Part shown: piece after piece, positions 15,174 to 23,337 of the stretch
Layout of the letters: each line of letters begins with the position of its first letter
Numbering within the stretch: position 1 is the stretch's first letter
NCBI GenBank assembly: GCA_964484265.1
Contig: CAZAFH010000004.1
Span: 1-64,000 of the forward strand
DNA from: SIAQ01 sp964484265
GTDB taxonomy: Bacteria; Planctomycetota; Planctomycetia; Gemmatales; Gemmataceae
Direction: 5' to 3'
DNA length: 64,000 nucleotides
Notes under the pieces: model-generated
The model's input: the letters and a program-made list of their open reading frames with translations, nothing else
Database searches by the model: none
Told to the model about the DNA's origin: nothing
Position numbers and translations under genes: made by a program

Positions 15174-17930
15174 TCACTCCACGCCACCGTAACTGCAAAT
15201 TCGGAGCGTGATGTTATGCTCCAGGTAGAGGATTTCAGCATAAAGGCCGTTGCCCAAATCGACGGTGTTGTTCTCGTTCGCAAAGGTGCCGTCAAGCGTG
15301 TCGAATGTCACGATAATGAACTCGTCATCGACGCTGACGTTGCCCTGGACAGTCACATTGAGTAGGCCGGCCAGATTCAAGTGGCCACCAACGGTGAGTT
15401 GGTCATTCAGATTGTTTCCGATTTGGAACGTCATCTGAGCGGTGGCATCGACATCAAGGTTGTCGTCGATTGAGAACGTGCCAAACGTGCCAAGTTCGCT
15501 GACTTGAAGTGTGCCTCCGGGCCCCAGATTCATTTGGCCAGCTGGGCCACCAGGATTACCAGGATTTCCGCCGCGACCGGTGATATCGACGTTCTCGTAT
15601 GAACTGAATCGTGCTCTGACCCTTCCGCCTTGATAGTTCATTGTGCCTCGCGCACCGGCGGGGCTGTCCATATTGATGCCGCCACCCAAGTTGATCAGGG
15701 TGTGTCCTTGGAGGTTGACGGTGCTGCTAATCCAACGCGTCCAATCGGCTTGACCAGTTGCGCCCAATACTTCTAGATCTCCTGTAAGGCTTACGTATGC
15801 CGTGCGGAATCGCAGTGTTCCGCGAATCGCACCGTTGAGCTCGACCGTGCAGTTTGTGATGTCAGTGTAATAAGCGGTAGGTGCTCCGTTTCCGGAATTG
15901 TTGATGTACCCACCGTCGAGAGTAATCGCACCGTCGGCTGCGACAAAAAACTCGTCAAAGGTGTATACTGTGCTGCCGAAATCGGCTTTGGCGTGCTCGC
16001 TGGTCTGGGTATACGATTTGAAGCGCATGCGGCCCTCGGCCAGTATTCGTCCATCATCGTTTGTTACGGGAACGTTGAAATAGGTTGTTGCCGTTTCCGA
16101 GTTGTCTTCCGTGTAAAACTTGCGTAAGGCGCCGTTGTTTCTCACGAAAAAGCTGCCCGTCTGCAACGGCGCAATTTCCATCACACCCGAAGGATTGTAG
16201 ACATCGAATGTGCCGCCGTCGTTGTTGAACGCTCCGCCGGCAGTAAGGGTTATCGTCGAAGCTCCCGGCTGCCACTCGATGGTCCCGCCATTGTTGACGC
16301 GCCCGCCCAACGTCAGATTGCCTCCTCCCTCCGAGCTGGAACCGTCGAGGATAAGACGGTCGTTCGCACCGATTGTGATTCGGCCTCCCCCAGTTAGGCT
16401 ACCATTACCCCAAAGCATATAGTGCGGAATGAACTCACCCCCACCCGACAACGTCGCGCCTTGACCAGTCATCTGGAAGCGATCCGCTTCCAACAAATGA
16501 AAAACGGGTATGACGATCGTCGCTGAATCGCCTGCCACAAAGGTGCCAGCTCCGCGCATTTGCCTGGCCTCGTTCTCCAAGAATGCGGTGAATGTGTATG
16601 AACCCGCTTCAAAAGTGATTGAGGTGCCAGCCTGGGCTTCCATGTAAGAGCCGCGGGCAGTGACAAAGTCGGGAATAGCAGAAAATCGCATCTGCCCGCC
16701 TTGAGCAACAATGGAGCCGGTCGCACCATTGCGAAACCGGCTGAACTCGCGGATAAGGGTCTGGCCATCGCCGGTTTGAACGATTTGGCCGTTGTTTTGG
16801 AAGGTGGGATTGAGGATTCGAAGTTGAGTCCAAACAAAATCAAGAGTTCTTCCTTGAACTGTTACGAAATTCCATGTCCCCGTGTTGGTGACGTCGGTGA
16901 TCCAGAAGTCCCACCGGATCTGTGCCGCTGCGCCTTGGAAATTTGCGGTCCAATTGACGGTGCCCAGATTTTGGAACGTGCTTGCAGCGAGACGGATGGT
17001 GTTCCCGGCAACGTTCATGGTGCCGCCATTTACGACGCTCCCTAAGCCAGAAACTTCCCCGCCCGCGAAATTCCATTCACCGAGAACCTGAAGGTTACCT
17101 CCGCCGTTGATGGTTCCGCCTTGTGACAGGTTCAGGTTAAAGTGACGCGCAGTTGCATTAGGGTCGATCTGGTAGGTGGTTGCGTTGCCACCTGATCCGA
17201 CGACAAACCGGCCTTGGCCTGTCCCCTCTGCCCCTTGGAACGCTGTGAAATCACCGCCACCTAGGAGAAACTCGGTGTTCGCGGCGGTGTCAATTGTGGC
17301 CGAAAAGCTACCGCCACCCTTGAGGAGTAATGCGCCAGCTGTGACGTTCACGTTGCCCGTTGAATTGAAGATGCCCTCAATTTGAAGTGGGTTCTCTGTG
17401 CTTCCTCCCGAGGAGGTCATGGTGCCGTCAATGTTTAGCGCGCTACTGCCAACGATGGTTCCGCCTGAAAAACTGAACGTCGCGCCGACATCGATGTTGA
17501 GGCTGCCAGCGTCCAGATTGAGCGTTCCGTCGGCTTGCGTGAGAAGATTTGTTATGGAGAGGTCTTTTTCAAAAGTGATTTGGCCCGTGTAGCCTGGCGT
17601 CTGGCCCGAGTAGCCTGCATTGACTTGCATCTCACTGAGGAAATCAGCGAAGGCCACATCGATGACTGCGTCCTTGTTGGACGTACCATTGAAAATGGCG
17701 ATATCACCGTCAATAGGCACAACGTCATCAACCCAGTTGACCGCGTTGCTGGCGAGATTGTCCGCGCCGCCCCCGTCCCAAACCAGGACATGGGTCACCG
17801 AACCGCCTGGAGCGCTTGGGGTATTCCGATCTTCCAGCTGCTCGACGGACAAGCGAGTACGCTGCCGAGAGCGGGTGAATGGCCTGGTTTTGGTAGAGAA
17901 GAGGGACCGAATCCAGCTGGGAGGACGCAT
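15174..17930 (-). CDS. Large planctomycete surface protein with N-terminal LExR-type motif
   Basis: The 918-residue protein begins with an Arg-rich segment and LSVEQLEDRNTPSA (27-40), the N-terminal motif of big exported Gemmataceae proteins. The rest is a Gly/Asn/Thr-rich series of short beta strands (GGGSFSATID, GTMTSSGGS, GGNLTLGGRVNNGGT) typical of a right-handed beta helix as in autotransporter passengers. No C-terminal barrel or anchor is visible. ATG 17930 has AAGGAG seven bases upstream. Function is probably structural or adhesive at the cell surface. It is the first gene of a two-gene unit with the WD40 protein. Confidence 0.8.
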   Translation of the reverse strand: MRPPSWIRSLFSTKTRPFTRSRQRTRLSVEQLEDRNTPSAPGGSVTHVLVWDGGGADNLASNAVNWVDDVVPIDGDIAIFNGTSNKDAVIDVAFADFLSEMQVNAGYSGQTPGYTGQITFEKDLSITNLLTQADGTLNLDAGSLNIDVGATFSFSGGTIVGSSALNIDGTMTSSGGSTENPLQIEGIFNSTGNVNVTAGALLLKGGGSFSATIDTAANTEFLLGGGDFTAFQGAEGTGQGRFVVGSGGNATTYQIDPNATARHFNLNLSQGGTINGGGNLQVLGEWNFAGGEVSGLGSVVNGGTMNVAGNTIRLAASTFQNLGTVNWTANFQGAAAQIRWDFWITDVTNTGTWNFVTVQGRTLDFVWTQLRILNPTFQNNGQIVQTGDGQTLIREFSRFRNGATGSIVAQGGQMRFSAIPDFVTARGSYMEAQAGTSITFEAGSYTFTAFLENEARQMRGAGTFVAGDSATIVIPVFHLLEADRFQMTGQGATLSGGGEFIPHYMLWGNGSLTGGGRITIGANDRLILDGSSSEGGGNLTLGGRVNNGGTIEWQPGASTITLTAGGAFNNDGGTFDVYNPSGVMEIAPLQTGSFFVRNNGALRKFYTEDNSETATTYFNVPVTNDDGRILAEGRMRFKSYTQTSEHAKADFGSTVYTFDEFFVAADGAITLDGGYINNSGNGAPTAYYTDITNCTVELNGAIRGTLRFRTAYVSLTGDLEVLGATGQADWTRWISSTVNLQGHTLINLGGGINMDSPAGARGTMNYQGGRVRARFSSYENVDITGRGGNPGNPGGPAGQMNLGPGGTLQVSELGTFGTFSIDDNLDVDATAQMTFQIGNNLNDQLTVGGHLNLAGLLNVTVQGNVSVDDEFIIVTFDTLDGTFANENNTVDLGNGLYAEILYLEHNITLRICSYGGVE

Positions 17931-18071
17931 GACGCAACTCCTTGGATCAGGAGGTTTCTGGGGAGTGGAAATGTTGGAATGATACTAAAAGCTCGCCGGC
18001 GAATGTCAAGAATATTCCGGAGATTTTTTCAAGATTCTTGCGAAGTTACGTGGCAGGTTGCGCTTATCCAG

Positions 18072-18620
18072 TCAATTCGCATGGTCGGTTGGGTGCGCAA
18101 ATGGCTTATCGCCCCACGGTACGGGTGGCAATCCTTGAGAGTGACGGGCTTCATTTGTGGTAATGACGCCAAACTCCATGTTGATGCGCATCGTTTCCCA
18201 TTGCTGCTCCGGATCGACTGGCGTCGGGTCTTCGGACGCCAAGAACAATCGGCGCGTCGAGTCGTAGATCGGGATCATCTGCTCATTGAGCTTTTCGTCG
18301 CGGCGCTGCCAGCGTGGGCCAATCGCTTTCCTCATGTGCTGATGCACGGCGGATTGCAGGTTCGCCAGGTTTGTTTGCGTCGTCAGGAACGCGAGCGGGA
18401 CGTGGAAGGCGTTGGCGACATCCTCTTTCGCCTTGCCCATCTCGGACATCGCGGCCACGTCGCCCATGCTTTGCGACAGGAGTTGCACCTTCAAGCCGGT
18501 CTCGCCGACGAGGATGCGGCCGGCGCCGCCCTTGCGGAACTAGCGATTCCATCGCTCTTCCAGGCGGTCGCATTCTTCCTCGCCGAAGACTTCGGCGGGG
18601 CTGACGATGGCGTAGTGTTT
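18072..18620 (-). pseudogene. HK97-type phage portal protein remnant
   Basis: Read leftward from about 18620 the frame gives HYAIVSPAEVFGEEE, then RLEERWNR, a TAG at 18542-18540, and without a frame change FRKGGAGRILVGETGLKVQLL, followed by VANAFHVPLAFLTTQTNLANLQ to the stop at 18072. This is the C-terminal third of a portal protein, with the familiar GGAG and AFGVPP-like regions. The in-frame amber codon replaces one residue, and the N-terminal two thirds are missing: homology stops at about 18620, just before a terminator hairpin. The gene is dead unless the TAG is suppressed. Confidence 0.75.
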
Positions 18621-18703
18621 TGAAGCTGAACTGAGTGAAAGCGCCCAGCAATGCGATGCAGGGCACTTACATTGGGAGTCGGAGAAACTGGCAGCGTGAA
18701 CCG

Positions 18704-18740
18704 AAAAAAGCCCCTGGGTCTCCGATCCCAAGGGGCTTTT
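18704..18740. terminator. Bidirectional rho-independent terminator
   Basis: The left arm (A-rich, then GCCCCTGGG, 18704-18718) pairs with CCCAAGGGGCTTTT (18727-18740), with one bulged base. It has an A run on one side and a T run on the other, so it can end transcription from both directions. It separates the small-gene block from the portal remnant. Confidence 0.75.
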
Positions 18741-18790
18741 GAAAACAGTTTGCACCTGACCGGTGAGTTGGCCGTCCTGGGCGACTATCC

Positions 18791-18997
18791 TCATGTCGCA
18801 TCGCCACGGCACTTCATTTGCTCGGCAAGGAAGTCAACGTAGTACGTCATGCCTCCATCATGGAAGGCATCGGTCTCCACGTCATAGACTTCGCCGCACG
18901 ATTCACACCGGACGGTAAGGGCGTCGTCCAGGGCGTCGACGATCTCCAACTGACCTTTGCACGACCGACAGCGGCCGTCCCGGGGATTCACACGCAT
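18791..18997 (-). CDS. Small zinc-ribbon protein, 68 aa
   Basis: Two CxxC knuckles (CRSCKG near residues 10-15 and CESCGE near residues 31-36) form a likely zinc ribbon. ATG 18997 is preceded by AAAGGAG at six bases. It is the last gene of the leftward block of small genes before a terminator. A role in nucleic-acid or protein binding is likely, as for many phage-encoded ribbons, but no partner is known. Confidence 0.75.
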   Translation of the reverse strand: MRVNPRDGRCRSCKGQLEIVDALDDALTVRCESCGEVYDVETDAFHDGGMTYYVDFLAEQMKCRGDAT

Positions 18998-19009
18998 GCG
19001 TTTCTCCTT

Positions 19010-19294
19010 TCAGTGGACCACGACGGAAAAGAATCCGTCGTGGTCGATCCAGACTTCAACGGGCGAGTCGAGATTGCGACAGGTGTTTGTCTCGGCGACC
19101 CGTTGCATGACCATTTCCACGTCGAGATTGTTCGGTTCGATGCCGAACAACTGGCGGGCCAACGAGGCCCATTGTTCGTCGGTGAGGCTCAAAATCGCCT
19201 GGTAGACCGAGGTCGGGCGATCGCTCGGCTTTATCTTTTCAACGGGAACCTTGCCCCAGTAGAATTCGGGGGCAAAGGATAGGGCATACGACAT
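19010..19294 (-). CDS. Hypothetical protein of the phage-like block, 94 aa
   Basis: ATG 19294 has a strong GGAAGGAG upstream and begins MSYALSFAPEFYWGKVPVEK; the longer frame to 19690 is a shadow of the next gene. The sequence is soluble with mixed alpha/beta character (YQAILSLTDEQWASLARQLFG) and no recognised motif. It sits 12 bases before the zinc-ribbon gene. I know of no function. Confidence 0.7.
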   Translation of the reverse strand: MSYALSFAPEFYWGKVPVEKIKPSDRPTSVYQAILSLTDEQWASLARQLFGIEPNNLDVEMVMQRVAETNTCRNLDSPVEVWIDHDGFFSVVVH

Positions 19295-19376
19295 GGGGCT
19301 CCTTCCAGAAACAAAGCGGCCCAGGATAACCGTCACGCTGGTCGCTTCCTGGGACCGCAGATGGAATCGGATCGGA

Positions 19377-19703
19377 TCAGTACGGAATATCCTCGTCCGA
19401 TTGCTCATTTTCGTGGCCGTTGTTCGCCGGAGCGTGGGACTGGCCATGAATCCAGCTATTGGCCAAATCGGCAACCTTGGCGACCGTGAGCAACTCATCG
19501 CGACCAAAGCTCGACGACGACTTCCATTCGTCGCCGTCTCGGTAGCTGCGGGACAGCGTGACGTTGTACCACGTGCCATTGTCGTTCTGGTTGGCCCAGA
19601 TCGTGGCCTTGATGCGGCCCAAACGGACTTCGTGGGCGGGCCGTTGCTTCGCGGGTTCTTGCGGAGCTGCCGGCACCTTCGTCGAACCATTTTTCGTGGA
19701 CAT
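19377..19703 (-). CDS. HEVRLGRIK-family hypothetical protein, copy 1
   Basis: The core reads HEVRLGRIKATIWANQNDNG, then WYNVTLSRSYRDGDEWK and VAKVADLANSWI. The gene at 23338-23628 encodes a paralog with the same core. The fold looks like a small beta barrel followed by a helix, which would suit single-stranded nucleic-acid binding, but that is a guess. The N-terminus is a Pro/Lys/Ala-rich tail and the C-terminus is acidic (NEQSDEDIPY), which recalls the acidic tip of SSB proteins. ATG 19703 has AGGTAGGT upstream. Confidence 0.72.
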   Translation of the reverse strand: MSTKNGSTKVPAAPQEPAKQRPAHEVRLGRIKATIWANQNDNGTWYNVTLSRSYRDGDEWKSSSSFGRDELLTVAKVADLANSWIHGQSHAPANNGHENEQSDEDIPY

Positions 19704-19745
19704 TGACGGACCTACCTTTCGAGAAAAAAGTTGTGGGCGAGTCGG

Positions 19746-19907
19746 TTACATGCTGGCCGGCGCCACGAGGCGGCGGCCGTTCGTGCATTTACGGCAAATC
19801 GCGTTGCCCGCGCAGACGGTGCAATGGTGAACTCCGCAGTGGGAGCCGCACCCTTTGCAGCCGCGTTTCCTTCGGCGTCGAATCGCAATCCGATTGCGGG
19901 ATTTCAT
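19746..19907 (-). CDS. Cys/His-rich basic mini-protein, 53 aa
   Basis: The ATG at 19907 overlaps the stop of the upstream gene (ATGA) and has GGAG nine bases before it. The product has a very basic start (MKSRNRIAIRRRRKRG) and then a dense metal-binding stretch of paired Cys and His residues (CKGCGSHCGVHHCTVC, then CRKC). A zinc-binding nucleic-acid protein is likely. It is translationally coupled to the 76-residue protein gene. Confidence 0.65.
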   Translation of the reverse strand: MKSRNRIAIRRRRKRGCKGCGSHCGVHHCTVCAGNAICRKCTNGRRLVAPASM

Positions 19908-20134
19908 GGCCGGGTGCTCCATTGTGCCTGGACGACTTCCAAGGCATGCACGCAGCCGGCGCGGGCGAGTGCGTGGTTCCAATAGGCATCAAGCTCTGGT
20001 TGTCGGAGGATCGTCGGCGGGAAGCCGCCGCGATCGAGCCACGCGAGCAAGTCGGTGGCGCGTTCTTCGATCTGGTCCCAATCGCCTTCCGCGTAGGCGG
20101 CGAGCAACCGGTCCCAGGCAACCTGGGGATCCAT
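19904..20134 (-). CDS. Hypothetical protein, 76 aa
   Basis: ATG 20134 has AAGGAG five bases upstream; the longer frame is not supported. The product is acidic and helical (MDPQVAWDRLLAAYAEGDWD) and includes a short domain with LLAWLDRGGFPP. I recall similar small proteins in planctomycete mobile elements but know of no function. It overlaps the next gene by four bases. Confidence 0.68.
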   Translation of the reverse strand: MDPQVAWDRLLAAYAEGDWDQIEERATDLLAWLDRGGFPPTILRQPELDAYWNHALARAGCVHALEVVQAQWSTRP

Positions 20135-20163
20135 GCGTTCTCCTTTCATCAAGAGGAATGGGG

Positions 20164-21420
20164 TTACTGAGCTTTCGGGACGGGCGGGCGTTTCGACTTC
20201 GGCTTGGCGCCGCCGTTTGGCCCGCACGCTGAAACGTCGATGGGGTGGTCCTGCCATGTCCATCCATTCGGACCTTCGCTCGGCCAGATACGGACGGGCT
20301 TGTATTCTGGACCGTAGAGCTTGTGCAGCTCGCCGATGGCCGTGATGTGCTTGGCCTGGAGATGTGGGCGGACCGTGACGAGAAGTTTGTTCTCGCCGCG
20401 GAGGACGATGAAATCGAGCACGCCGACGTACGGTGCAACCGCAGGCGTCGTGCGCCGGACTTCTTCAATCGCCACGAACGCCAGGCCAGACTCGTTGAAC
20501 CATCCCTCGCACTGCTTGAGCACGAAGTGACGTGGTTGCTTGACGGGCCGATCCTTGGCGTTCGTTGGCTCGGCGGCTGGCTCGCTTGGTTCTGGCGATT
20601 CGGATTTGTCGTCTTCGATGATCGACCCGGGCGTCACGACGCGCGTGACTTCCCGGCGAATCGGGCCGCGAGCAAGCGATTCTTCCACCGGTTCGCAAAT
20701 GGCGACCCGATGGCCAGCGTTGAGCAGCTTGTGCAAGTAGGCTTCCAGCTGGTGGTGCGGGAAGCCGGCCATCGTGAGCGTCCGATCTCGCGTGGTCAAC
20801 GTCAGGCCGAGCGCCTTGTGGGCCGTCTCGGCGTCCTCGCCAAACATTTCGTAGAAATCCCCCATGCGAAACAGGAGCAGCATGCCCGGATGTCGCTCCT
20901 TGGCAACACGGTATTGCTCCATGATGGAAGCACGTCCGTCCGCAGGGGACGAAATCGCATTCTTATCGCCCGCCGGCGGCGCCGGTGCGGGAGTCCGGGC
21001 AGACTTCTTCGGCTTCTTCGGCTCCGCTGGCTGCGGCGTTTTCGCCTCCGCCGGTGGGGCCGTCTGCGGTGGTGGAGAACTGGCCGGTGCGGACGTTTCC
21101 TCCTTCCGCTCAGGCCCGAGGATCTGAAATGCCATGCGGCGAATGTGCGGCTTGAGGCGAGCAAAGGCTTCACTCCCTTGGGTGGAGATTTCCACCAGGG
21201 CCTCGCATGCGGCCGCTATGGGGTCCTTTCCGAACTTCTCGGCAAGCGGCTTGATTGCTTCCCTGGCCTGCTCCATCGGCAGCGTCTGATAGCGAAAGAG
21301 CCGAATCAGCTCGATCCAGTCCTGGCAATGGTACATCTGCTTGAGCAGTTTTTCCTTTTCTTGACGGCTGAGCGGAACTTCCGCCGCCGGCGCAGTCACG
21401 GACGTAGCGGTAGCGTTCAT
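20164..21420 (-). CDS. Stand-alone MutS domain I (mismatch-recognition) protein
   Basis: The 418-residue protein has three parts. Residues 1-100 are helical and unassigned; 105-160 are Pro/Ala/Lys-rich linker; 166-268 match the N-terminal mismatch-recognition domain of MutS (MEQYRVAKERHPGMLLLFRMG, then DFYEMFGEDA, TMAGFPHHQLEAYLHKLL and REVTRVVTPG). The Phe189-x-Glu191 pair equals the Phe-x-Glu motif that inserts at mismatches. No clamp, lever or ATPase domain follows; instead there is an unassigned C-terminal domain (270-418). It may bind mismatches or unusual DNA without ATP control. ATG 21420 has AAAGGAA upstream. It lies in the phage-like block. Confidence 0.85.
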   Translation of the reverse strand: MNATATSVTAPAAEVPLSRQEKEKLLKQMYHCQDWIELIRLFRYQTLPMEQAREAIKPLAEKFGKDPIAAACEALVEISTQGSEAFARLKPHIRRMAFQILGPERKEETSAPASSPPPQTAPPAEAKTPQPAEPKKPKKSARTPAPAPPAGDKNAISSPADGRASIMEQYRVAKERHPGMLLLFRMGDFYEMFGEDAETAHKALGLTLTTRDRTLTMAGFPHHQLEAYLHKLLNAGHRVAICEPVEESLARGPIRREVTRVVTPGSIIEDDKSESPEPSEPAAEPTNAKDRPVKQPRHFVLKQCEGWFNESGLAFVAIEEVRRTTPAVAPYVGVLDFIVLRGENKLLVTVRPHLQAKHITAIGELHKLYGPEYKPVRIWPSEGPNGWTWQDHPIDVSACGPNGGAKPKSKRPPVPKAQ

Positions 21421-21454
21421 CGGTATTCCTTTCAGGTTGATTGTGAAGAGTTGG

Positions 21455-21895
21455 TTACTGCACACGGCCAGACATGAGGTGGACATTGCGGTCACCGGCC
21501 GTGCCTCGATAGGCGAGTCGGCGCAGGCTCTCGACCCCGAGGCATTTCTTGAGCGACTCGGCAGTATCGGGCGGATCGTTGACCTGGATGCCATGGACGC
21601 CCTGGTCCCCGGCCTTCCAGACTTCCTTGCATCCGCTATCCAGAAGAGCAAACACGGCGATGGGCACGAGCAGTTCCGGCGCCAGCATGATGCTGCCAAC
21701 GTGCGGCTCTGCCTCGCTGCCTTGGTTCCAGTTGTCGGAAAGACGCAACTCGGAAACCCCGAGGCACTTTTCCAGAATGGCTTTCCCCTTGGCGGTGACA
21801 TCGCAGAGCATGCGATAACCAAGGCCGCAAGACTCGCCCGTGAGCGGGACAATGCCGAATTCGCTCAGGTGATCCCAGCGCGTAATCGATTTCAT
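21455..21895 (-). CDS. Hypothetical protein, 146 aa
   Basis: ATG 21895 has AGGAGG six bases upstream. The sequence contains two similar segments with LEKCLGVSELRLS and LKKCLGVESLRRL, suggesting an internal duplication. There are also a few Cys residues but no clear zinc motif and no membrane segment. It is 34 bases upstream of the MutS-domain gene and is likely in the same transcript. The family is unknown to me. Confidence 0.65.
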   Translation of the reverse strand: MKSITRWDHLSEFGIVPLTGESCGLGYRMLCDVTAKGKAILEKCLGVSELRLSDNWNQGSEAEPHVGSIMLAPELLVPIAVFALLDSGCKEVWKAGDQGVHGIQVNDPPDTAESLKKCLGVESLRRLAYRGTAGDRNVHLMSGRVQ

Positions 21896-21924
21896 GGAGG
21901 TCCTCCTTTGTGGAAACGAGAAAA

Positions 21925-21969
21925 CGAAATCGGCCGGCGCTTGCACGCGGCAAACACCGACCGATTTCG
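21925..21969. repeat. Inverted repeat in intergenic space
   Basis: CGAAATCGG (21925-21933) and CCGATTTCG (21961-21969) are perfect complements around a GC-rich 27-base loop. It lies in the 230-base space between the 146-aa and 71-aa genes, just upstream (leftward sense) of the 146-aa gene's ribosome site. Confidence 0.45.
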
Positions 21970-21995
21970 CTTCCCGGGAGGACCGAACCTTGCGG

Positions 21996-22042
21996 CATCA
22001 CCAGCTTCTCAACCGGCGGCTTGGCCGGCTGAGATGGTGATG
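21996..22042. repeat. Extended stem-loop
   Basis: The outer stem CATCACCA/TGGTGATG (21996-22003 with 22035-22042) continues inward through CTCA/TGAG and CCGGC/GCCGG, giving a long imperfect hairpin in both strands. There is no T run, so it is more likely an RNA structure in the leader of the downstream leftward genes, or a processing site, than a terminator. Confidence 0.5.
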
Positions 22043-22125
22043 TTGGCTTCTACCTGGGCAAGGCGTGGAAAGAACTTCTTCCAGACGAGACGCGACACCG
22101 TAGCACAACAGAGAAAACGACTCAA

Positions 22126-22341
22126 CTATTCGCTCCCCGGATGCTCGTCTCCCGGTTTCACCTGCTCCGGCGGTTCCAGCGCATTTTCATTAACAGCCGG
22201 GATTGGTTGCCGAACTAGGAAGCGGAAGCGGTAGTCGATAAACTTGTAACCAAAATAGAAGAGGAGCAGGGTGGTCACGATCCAAAAGATCCACGCCAGA
22301 GTATCGATCGCCCGCCAAATCCCCTTCAGGGTATTCCACAT
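22126..22341 (-). CDS. Small membrane protein, 71 aa
   Basis: ATG 22341 is preceded by AAGGAG. One long hydrophobic helix (about residues 12-32, rich in Trp, Leu and Phe) is followed by an aromatic/Arg stretch and an acidic Pro-rich tail. It is a likely inner-membrane protein of the phage-like block; a holin-like or anti-restriction membrane role is possible but unsupported. Confidence 0.7.
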   Translation of the reverse strand: MWNTLKGIWRAIDTLAWIFWIVTTLLLFYFGYKFIDYRFRFLVRQPIPAVNENALEPPEQVKPGDEHPGSE

Positions 22342-22358
22342 GAGATTACTCCTTGCCG

Positions 22359-22595
22359 TTAGTTTTTGGTCATTCGAATCCAGCGCGGTCTCCCGAAACC
22401 CACGCTCCGCATGGTCCCATAATGCGAAAAATCCAGGTAAGTTCGTTGCTTACAACGATCGCGGGAACCTGTTTGAGCTGTGGCTTGGGCATATGGTATT
22501 GTCCCGGCGCCCGTCCGCAGGATAAGGCTCTGCTGGGAAGCAACCTGAGCGGCGGACTGGGTGACCGTGCGGAGCGGACAGGATTGCTTCGGCAT
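22359..22595 (-). CDS. Possible small hypothetical protein, 78 aa
   Basis: The main support is a near-perfect ribosome site (AAGGAGGG six bases before ATG 22595), as in the neighbouring small genes, and correct spacing to the next gene. The sequence is of low complexity and basic at the C-terminus, with no motif, so it could be a fortuitous frame. Confidence 0.4.
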   Translation of the reverse strand: MPKQSCPLRTVTQSAAQVASQQSLILRTGAGTIPYAQATAQTGSRDRCKQRTYLDFSHYGTMRSVGFGRPRWIRMTKN

Positions 22596-22666
22596 ACCTG
22601 TCCCTCCTTATCATTTGAAGGTTTGCCATACCGAAGGTTCCGGGCTTTTTCGAGATTGAGCCGGAA

Positions 22667-23146
22667 TCAATCTCCTTTTCCAGAGATGAGCCGGGGTAGG
22701 CCGTGCCTACTGAGGTATTTTACCACGACCTCCTCGTCATATTCCCAGCGCGCCGGCACACGAATCAGACATACACGGGCATCTCGAAAAAGACGATTGA
22801 CGAACGCATCGCGTCCCCAACGTTCTTTTCTCCAATGGGAGCGATCATCCAATTCGATGCCCGCGACAATCCGCGACGTTTGGGCGCAACTGACGACAAA
22901 ATCAATGTGCTTCTGGGAAATGCGGTTCGCGTAACCGAGTTTCCAGTCTCGGTCAGAGCAAGTGATGATGTCGGCGAGACGGACCTTGCACGAGATACGA
23001 TAGCGATCCGCGACGACCGCCGTGAGTGCCCGGAAAAACGCGGCCTCGTTCTGGGTCAGCAAGAAACGTCGAGGCATGAAGGCGCCGTTTCGTGATGGCC
23101 GACGCCGAATGCCTCGGCGCTTGCACTTTCCGGGACGATTGTTCAT
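22667..23146 (-). CDS. DUF2726-like protein (putative nuclease-fold)
   Basis: After a basic 23-residue lead, the protein has the pattern of the DUF2726 family: LTQNEAAFFRAL, YRISCKVRLADII, ISQKHIDFVV, IVAGIELDDRSH and RDAFVNRLFRDA. This family is thought to be related to restriction-endonuclease-like folds (D...ExD/H pattern), here with Asp in HIDFVV and Glu-Leu-Asp-Asp. Start ATG 23146 overlaps the stop of the 41-residue gene by four bases, which supports it over MPRRFLL at 23077. DNA or RNA cleavage is plausible but not proven. Confidence 0.75.
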   Translation of the reverse strand: MNNRPGKCKRRGIRRRPSRNGAFMPRRFLLTQNEAAFFRALTAVVADRYRISCKVRLADIITCSDRDWKLGYANRISQKHIDFVVSCAQTSRIVAGIELDDRSHWRKERWGRDAFVNRLFRDARVCLIRVPARWEYDEEVVVKYLSRHGLPRLISGKGD

Positions 23147-23268
23147 GAGGACCACTTCCAGAGCAGTCTCGAAACAGCGATCAAGAAGAGCGCCAAGGCC
23201 AAATCGGGATGAGTCCAGGCGAAAATGCCCATGCCGAGCAGAAGGAAGAAAAACTGCAGAAAGGTCAC
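23143..23268 (-). CDS. 41-residue membrane mini-protein
   Basis: A GTG at 23268 with GGAG five bases upstream opens a 41-codon frame beginning TFLQFFFLLLGMGIFAW and ending in LWKWSS. It contains two hydrophobic stretches separated by THPD and stops in an ATGA overlap with the DUF2726 gene. Overlap, ribosome site and hydrophobic pattern together make it likely real. It could be a two-helix hairpin protein; function unknown. Confidence 0.6.
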   Translation of the reverse strand: MTFLQFFFLLLGMGIFAWTHPDLALALFLIAVSRLLWKWSS

Positions 23269-23337
23269 GAGTCCTCCATGAGATTGAAGAGAGGCCCGGT
23301 GGTGCATCGGGCCCTTCTGATAAAACGGAGTCGCGCC

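Noticed and set aside
20245..21477. Plus-strand open frame of 410 codons
   Set aside because: Antisense to the MutS-domain gene, which has a recognisable domain and a ribosome site; the plus frame is low-complexity Arg/Val-rich.
22353..22934. Plus-strand open frame of 193 codons
   Set aside because: Overlaps the supported minus-strand DUF2726 gene and the 78-residue candidate; Arg/Ser-rich shadow composition.
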